Assembly (NCBI RefSeq): GCF_030867145.1
Contig: NC_134415.1
Span: forward strand, 73,437,300 to 73,501,299
DNA from: Opisthocomus hoazin
Taxonomy: Eukaryota > Chordata > Aves > Opisthocomiformes > Opisthocomidae
Reading direction: 5' to 3'
DNA: 64,000 nt
Shown: positions 58,501 through 64,000 of the stretch, in pieces
How positions within the stretch are numbered: the stretch's first letter is position 1
How the letters are laid out: the number at the start of each line of letters is the position of its first letter
Made by a program: the position numbers and the translations under genes
Notes under the pieces: generated by a model
The model's input: the letters and a program-made list of their open reading frames with translations, nothing else
Databases searched by the model: none
What the model was told of the DNA's origin: nothing

Positions 58501-61500
58501 ACCTACATGGTGAACTGACTTTTTGGATTTTTTTCATTCTGTATTTATCCAAATTAACACAATGTAGTTGCACATCTGCATTTGGTATAATGAAAATATA
58601 ATGATGCGTCTACTGCTCATGTATGATAACTTTTTTTTTTTTTGCCTTGTCCTTTATACAAATCAGAAGACTAACCCAAAAAATGTTTATATATTCTGAG
58701 TAGTACTTGTTAGCAATTTCTGTAGCTAATACAGAGTCTGAGGACCCAGTGAGTCTTCTGTTTGAAATCCCCCTCTGATTATTATTTTGTTTAAACAAGT
58801 TTCTGTGGGTATCTAAGAATAAGAGTGCAAAGTACCAGTTTCCTTGTGTTTAACATGTACATGTAATCACAGACAGCTAGTTTGTCAGTTTGACTGAATG
58901 AGATCTGCATACGGTCGTGACACACAGACTTTCACAAGCCTGAGACATGTTCAGGTGCTAGAATGTATAAATTGGATTTTCTGTGTTTCTTCTCATTTTG
59001 TGTATATACAGCATAAATAATACCAGCTGGATATACCGTAAGATAGTGCTGTGTTCAGGATGCTCTGAGTAATGTTTCTTTTGGAATTTTAATTTGACAT
59101 TTCTTGATATTCTGTGATTTTTGTCTACAAAACCATAACCTTTTGTCTGAATAGATCTTTATGTTTAGAAGAACATAAGTAAATTAGAAACTATTTGTTT
59201 TTTTTTTTTGTCTTGGAATATGCCAATAATGACCATAATGAAGAAAATAAAACTTTATTGTGGTTTTTTACACCGTTGAAGTTTATTTCTCTGCAAGTCA
59301 TAAACCCTTACCTTAAATTAACAGGTCTGCTGGGAGAGAAGATAATGACTGTTAATATAAAGTTGAAAATGTTTGGCGGTGAGTTCAAGGAAATCTGTTA
59401 CATTTTATTTTTGTATATTTGTTGCAGCTATGAGTTTGTGAAATACCTTAGAGAATATATAAATAATACTGTGGGATCTGTGATTGAAGAAGAAACAGAA
59501 AAATGTTCTGCTCAAAATCAGGGTGAAGTATCTGGCTATGACACACTTGTCCAACATGTTACTAAGAAGACCCGTGAATCAAAAGAGTGAGTATATACAT
59601 GTAATTCACATTTTTGTTTCTTCTTGGTATTTGTCTTCCTTTCTTCTTTCCAGAACTCATTCTGAAAAAACAAATTCTGAACCAGTAGGTAACAGAAGTG
59701 ATTCTTGTTTTCAAAAATCAGTGTTAATCAATTCAGATATTCCCACCACTGCAGTTTGTCATGCTTCCTCTCACTCTGAAATTAAGATTATGAACTATTG
59801 CATGAAAAGATCGGTAGCAAATCTGTGAACTTTTTGAGGTATCTAGGACTGGAGTTGGGCTGGGGCAAGATTTGAGAGAAGAATCACTACTTCGTACTGT
59901 TTCACTAGCTGCAAATTAAATTCAGTTGTGGTATGGAAGTTGGACTGAAAGAAAAATTGGTTTTACCAGGTATTAAAGTTCGATAATTTCATTAGATACA
60001 AAGGGAGAGTCTGCATGCTAATGCTGTTTTCTAAAAAAAAAAAAAAAAAACATTTTTTAAGACTGCTTGCTTGGGATCTGGCCAGGTGTCCTGCGAGAGT
60101 AGTATGTTTAGTCAGATCTGCTTTCATTGGCTACTTTAAAAATTGAGCTTTGAGCTATCTTGCTTTGTATTTTATTGTACGTGCAAAGATATTTCTGCAG
60201 TGCTGTCCGCATAACGTAGAATTGGTATGTGGATGAACTGTGTATAATGATCCAAGATTTTTTGACTCAGACTGTCAGATGGCTATAAATCAGTAGGTGT
60301 GCGAAACCATGTATCAGCTTATTACAGAGTCTACGCTCCAAATTAGTTGGCTTTGAACACTGTATTTAGTAAAGAAGCCTTAAACAGAAAAATCTCTGTG
60401 AGTACCAGTTAAATTCTTTTTTTAGTCATCTCTTCCCTACTAATTTTATGCACCTTCCTATGGACATTGAAATAACTTTTCCTTGGAATACAGAGGCTAA
60501 TAGCTCTCTTACTGAATTTTCCTGCTTTGGATTTTGAATTTGCGTAGGCAGATAATTGCCATGATTCTTTAAAGCAGTGGTCAGTAGTACTTACAAAATG
60601 GATTTTTATACAGCTGTTGTTTCCAGAAAATATGTACAACTTCAAAGGTTTAGTCTATATATCACATTGTTTTCAGAATTCCTGTACAAAATCTAACTAC
60701 ATCATAATGCTTAAAGCGGTTCTAAAAGTATTGTTTCTGTAATTAAATCAAACAGTATACTTATGTCATCTTAGTGGATCAGATCCTTGCCTCTATCTTT
60801 AATTGTCATAGAAAGCTATGATGAGGGCTTTACTGAGGTTGAACCATTACAGTGTGAAAATGATGGAATTAAAGTGAGCACTTGAAATAGTGAATGTTGA
60901 CAAATTAAAAACAACTGACTAACTCCACACTCTTTTATCATCAGTGGTCATTTTAGTGTTGCAAAGGAAGAAAACAAGAAAGACAATATTTGGCTCTCAT
61001 GTTGTAGCCACTAAAATGATTTTACACAGTACTTCAGCTGAACTATTTTTTCCACTCATTGCACAATTTTAACTTTGTTTTCATCTCCCTTTTTAGTGGA
61101 ACTAGAATTTTACTGTGATGCCTGTTGTTTACTATGTGTCCTCAGTAAGAGGACCTTCTTCTGTTCTAGAAGATTTTATTTTCTGTTTGTTTTCAGACGG
61201 TTTCTTACCTAGAATTACACAGAAATAGGTTTTATGGACCATGCTTTTATAGGGTCCTTTTCTTGTCACCTGTCTCCAAGCATTCTGAACTCTAATCGAG
61301 CATTATTGGGTCTCTCTGTGATGGTCTTGATATCATTTCAGGATCATTCAAGGTTCCAGTTTTGTTTGTTGCAATTACGCATTTTCTGTGGTAGGTAGTA
61401 TGCTTAAAGGTTTTTATGGAGCAAAATACATTAAGGGATTTACCTCCTTAGTGATACGTTCTGTATTTTCATAGTAGTACAGTCATTTATGTTACAAAGC

Positions 61501-63272
61501 TGTTATTAATCAACTACACTTGCTTTTATTTTCACCTAGAAAATAGATGTTAGGATGACTGTTTTTCAAATTAGGCTGTTTGTGTCTCTTTCAACGATCA
61601 GGACGTTAGGGTTCTTGTGCTCTTTAAAGTTGGTGAAAGAAGCTCCAATAAACTATGTCCATATGTTATATTTTTAATTTGAGAGGTAGGAGGATATTAA
61701 AGCACAATATGGTAATTTATATCTTTGGTGACTGTAAAATAAGTAATAGTAGCCTTTAAGTAAAAAATAATTTGAAATAAAATATCAGCTTTTTTCAATA
61801 GGATATTTTTCTGAAGCAGCTTTTATTGTGAATTATTATGTGGTTATTATTATTCAATTTATGTAACTTAGAAAAACCCTGGTTTTGTCAAAAGAAAATT
61901 GTTTTGTGTGCATGACCTGTACTCAAGATCTTGAGTTAGGATCTCTTCTACTGGTTCTGCTCGAGGCTTATCGCAGAAGAAGAATTGGATGTTGAACTTG
62001 AAGAAACATAAACAGTAACAAGGATGAGAACTTGCCTGTTTACTCAGGGGCAGATTCTCCCTTTTAGGGTATTCATGTTGTTCTTTCTTAAGAATCTCCT
62101 AGAACAGGATTATGTTAGTGCTATTTCATTGAATGGTTTTAGAAGGGCAAAAAGGAATTTTATTAAATTTTAAAATTGTGTTAAATCTGAAACACTTAAG
62201 GTACATGCATGTTTTGTTGCTCATTTTTGATTTACATTTGTTTTTCATAAATTTCTGTAAATTCAGTGAGTTTGGGTCTGAAGAGCATTATGCCATATTC
62301 AGTTATTCAGGATTTATTGATTTTTTAATTAGTGATTTTAATGCTCTTTAATATTAAAATCTTCTTTCCTTTGAAGATACAAGGAAATGATGCATGCCTT
62401 GAAGAATGTCATGATGGTTGTGGTAGAATCTTTGGTTAACAAATTTGAAGAAGATCGGATGCATAATAAGGAGCTGGATAGTAAACCAAAGAAAGACCGT
62501 CAGAGTGGCTATTACACAGACAACTGTTCTGACAGTGACTCCTCATTCAACCAAGTACAAAGTATTTTCTCTCTATGTTACGAAATAAGCATAGTACTCC
62601 AAAAATTGTGAAGTTTCTGTCGGTGGAGATTGAGTAGCAGCCCTAGAAAAAGATTCATCCTTCCTATCTTTGATATATACTGAAACAAATTAATTACCTT
62701 TCACTCTGAAGTACTAAGGTTATACTAGCTGTGTAACCTTTAGACAGCATATGCTAAATGGGAAGAGTCTGATGCCTCTCTGCTCTGAAGTACCTGTGCA
62801 AGTACTGCATAAAAAAAGATAAAATAATGGTGAAAGCAACACATCATCTAACTTTTTGTGATTTTACTTTAGGAGCCAAGTAATGTGCAGTTCATTTCCA
62901 GACTACTGCACTATGCTATATTACTTACTGAATTAATTGTTATAAGGGATTTTATGAAGATACAGGAAACTTATAAGTAAAGCAAAGCAAAATATGTAAG
63001 GAGAATTTTGTTGCTGTAAATTTAACTTTCAGCAAGCGACAGAAAACATTTAGAATATTGACTTTAATGTTAAAATAGTGCAGATGTTGAAGTCCTAATT
63101 ATTAAAAGTAAATTAGATATCAGAAAGAGTGATGATTTTAATCTTCTGCTGTTCAGTTTAATGAAGTATTCTAATGGGCATTTTATAATGTGCATTACAG
63201 AGTTATGCGTTCATGAGTCAAGAACAGTTGCAGCTGCTTGTAGAAAGGCTTGACCCTGTTCAGCCTAAGGAA
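55407..63272 (+). CDS. TBC1D32: TBC1 domain family member 32 (BROMI), 5' part, four coding exons
   Basis: Splicing 55407-55561, 59428-59586, 62377-62554 and 63201-63272 gives an uninterrupted 188-codon N-terminus matching vertebrate TBC1D32/Broad-minded as I recall it. Diagnostic stretches include [57 protein letters not shown] and [18 protein letters not shown]. The full protein in vertebrates is about 1,250 residues, with a helical armadillo-like N-terminal part and a C-terminal TBC domain. The window ends long before the TBC domain. The protein acts in primary cilia with the kinase CCRK/CDK20 and is needed for high-level Hedgehog signalling and normal ciliary structure. All junctions are GT-AG and phases agree (2, 2, 0, 0). 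The gene is divergent from GJA1, as in human. No coding damage is visible. Confidence 0.93.
55562..59427 (+). other. TBC1D32: TBC1D32 intron between coding exons 1 and 2
   Basis: A 3.9 kb intron from GTAAAA to a TTTGTTGCAG acceptor. It contains an antisense CR1 copy and T-rich tracts. A 109-codon ATG frame at 57939-58268 (+) has no family resemblance and no good flanking splice sites that I can support. Confidence 0.85.
56030..56478 (-). mobile_element. CR1 LINE, 5'-truncated, antisense in a TBC1D32 intron
   Basis: On the plus strand it starts with AATCATAGAATCATAGAA, the reverse complement of the CR1 3' octamer tail, followed by TTGGGTTGGAAGGGACATTT. It continues to CTTTCCTCATAAGAGCAGTG. 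On the minus strand a 116-codon remnant frame (56121-56471) carries [20 protein letters not shown], the CR1 ORF2 C-terminus. It is fairly well preserved. Confidence 0.96.
59428..59586 (+). CDS. TBC1D32: TBC1D32 second coding exon
   Basis: The acceptor TATTTGTTGCAG precedes CTATGAGTTTGTGAAATACC, and the donor is GA|GTGAGT at 59587. It encodes [18 protein letters not shown] through KKTRESK plus two bases of Glu, with several acidic patches. The genomic frame stays open upstream to 59195, but that part is intronic. Exon length 159 keeps phase 2. Confidence 0.95.
59587..62376 (+). other. TBC1D32: TBC1D32 intron between coding exons 2 and 3
   Basis: A 2.8 kb AT-rich intron ending in TTCTTTCCTTTGAAG. 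It has an 18-base A run at 60033-60050. No exon or interspersed element is recognised. An alternative-frame ORF at 59484-59828 that overlaps the upstream exon is a shadow. Confidence 0.85.
60033..60050. repeat. Poly(A) homopolymer, 18 bases
   Basis: A pure A run within a TBC1D32 intron. No retroposed body is recognisable upstream, so it is listed as simple sequence. Confidence 0.85.
62377..62554 (+). CDS. TBC1D32: TBC1D32 third coding exon
   Basis: The acceptor TTTCCTTTGAAG precedes ATACAAGGAAATGATGC, completing the split Glu codon. It encodes [20 protein letters not shown], then a charged [15 protein letters not shown] segment and [15 protein letters not shown]. The donor is CAA|GTACAA, a weaker consensus. 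The phase at the exit is 0. The serine/aspartate cluster resembles a casein-kinase-2 type phosphorylation patch. Confidence 0.95.
62555..63200 (+). other. TBC1D32: TBC1D32 intron between coding exons 3 and 4
   Basis: A 646-base AT-rich intron from GTACAA to GTGCATTACAG. Nothing else is recognised in it. Confidence 0.85.
63201..63272 (+). CDS. TBC1D32: TBC1D32 fourth coding exon
   Basis: The acceptor TGTGCATTACAG precedes AGTTATGCGTTCATGAG, and the donor is GAA|GTAAGT at 63273. It encodes [20 protein letters not shown] and QPKE in phase 0 at both ends. This 24-codon exon is too short to show up as a free-standing frame; it is recognised by the family match and clean splice sites. Confidence 0.9.
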
Positions 63273-64000
63273 GTAAGTTTCAAAGAGGAAATAAAATGTT
63301 AATAGGAACGAATGTTTATGGCGTATTGGAAAACAGCCTGTATGTACCTAAGAGTTCATGCATACCTACGTGGAATCTTGTCTTTGTTGGTTTGTATATC
63401 TTAGCTTCGTTGTACCAACTGCTCTGCATTGTGGTGTTTCAGTGTTCATAATCATCGGGTTCAAAGGGTAGTGTTGCAGCAAGTATCTTATTTTTTTTGT
63501 TAGGAGTTTATGTGTGATAGATGAGCGATTTTAGTTTGGTTAAAGATCTTCTGTGGCAAATAAAGTTGTTGAAGCTTGTTCTCCTGTGTATGTGCCCTTG
63601 CCCTTCGTAACTTCATGTTGTGCTTTGTGTAACCCCTGTCAGAAGAGGGATTGGCCAACAGGCTGCTGCCAGATGGAATGTATAAAGTCCAGGTTAGGTT
63701 TGCCTTCCTGTCAGTGACACTTTTGGGTCTTTAACCACCAATCAGCACCAACTGCTGATATTTTTGAAGCGTGGTGAAACATTGTTTTGAGAATACTGTC
63801 TCAGTAAGATTTGTTTGGAGTTGTCTGGCCCTTGAAAAAGGCATGGTAGATGGGAGCTGGTATAAACACTGTGATCGAGTTTTTTTTGGAAAGCCAGGTA
63901 AAAAGTCTGAGGCTATTAAATATTGTTAAAATTTCCTACAGTTTGTCTCAGTATTATGAACTAAATTACTGGAGATTACAGTTGTCTACTAAATAGAACA
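63273..64000 (+). other. TBC1D32: TBC1D32 intron, continuing past the window
   Basis: No further TBC1D32 exon is found before the right edge. The next coding exon should lie beyond it. The segment contains an inverted CCAAT box followed by TATAAA at about 63651-63682, noted separately. Confidence 0.7.

Noticed and set aside
59484..59828. 114-codon frame overlapping TBC1D32 coding exon 2
   Set aside because: Wrong frame relative to the conserved protein and extends through the donor site.

Overview
The window looks like nuclear DNA from a bird. It holds an intact connexin-43 gene whose protein is almost identical to the known avian form, the first coding exons of TBC1D32, and five pieces of CR1 LINE, the dominant retroposon of birds and other sauropsids. 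Coding sequence is sparse and split by introns. Most open frames between the genes are chance frames, and several begin at GTG rather than ATG.

Layout. Positions 1-8207 (minus strand) hold GJA1: partial 3' UTR (1-909), a single coding exon (CDS 910-2055, 381 codons plus stop), a 5.9 kb intron (2072-7971), and a non-coding first exon (about 7972-8207) that closely resembles mammalian GJA1 exon 1. A GC- and CpG-rich promoter region lies at about 8208-8720. Positions 8.7-52.6 kb are intergenic. I see no convincing protein gene there, but there are four CR1 fragments (21.3-22.05, 32.1-32.6, 35.1-36.1 and 44.5-44.9 kb), an isolated CpG-rich patch at 17.87-18.85 kb with a strong CTCF-like motif, and AT-rich stretches dense in homeodomain cores that could be conserved enhancers. 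Positions 52.6-53.45 kb form a CpG island, the likely TBC1D32 promoter and 5' UTR exon. Positions 55.4-64.0 kb (plus strand) carry four TBC1D32 coding exons that splice in frame to the first 188 residues. The gene runs off the right edge. A fifth CR1 piece lies in its first coding intron.

The two genes are head to head, about 44 kb apart, the same arrangement as on human 6q22. GJA1 makes a gap-junction channel subunit and TBC1D32 makes a ciliary protein of the Hedgehog pathway. They are not known to work together. Their shared interval is where regulatory DNA for both is expected, and the CTCF-like site may divide it. I found no new enzymatic or defence system. The most useful leads are a short upstream ORF in the GJA1 leader, the CTCF/CpG patch, a miR-1/206 site in the GJA1 3' UTR, and enhancer-like blocks.
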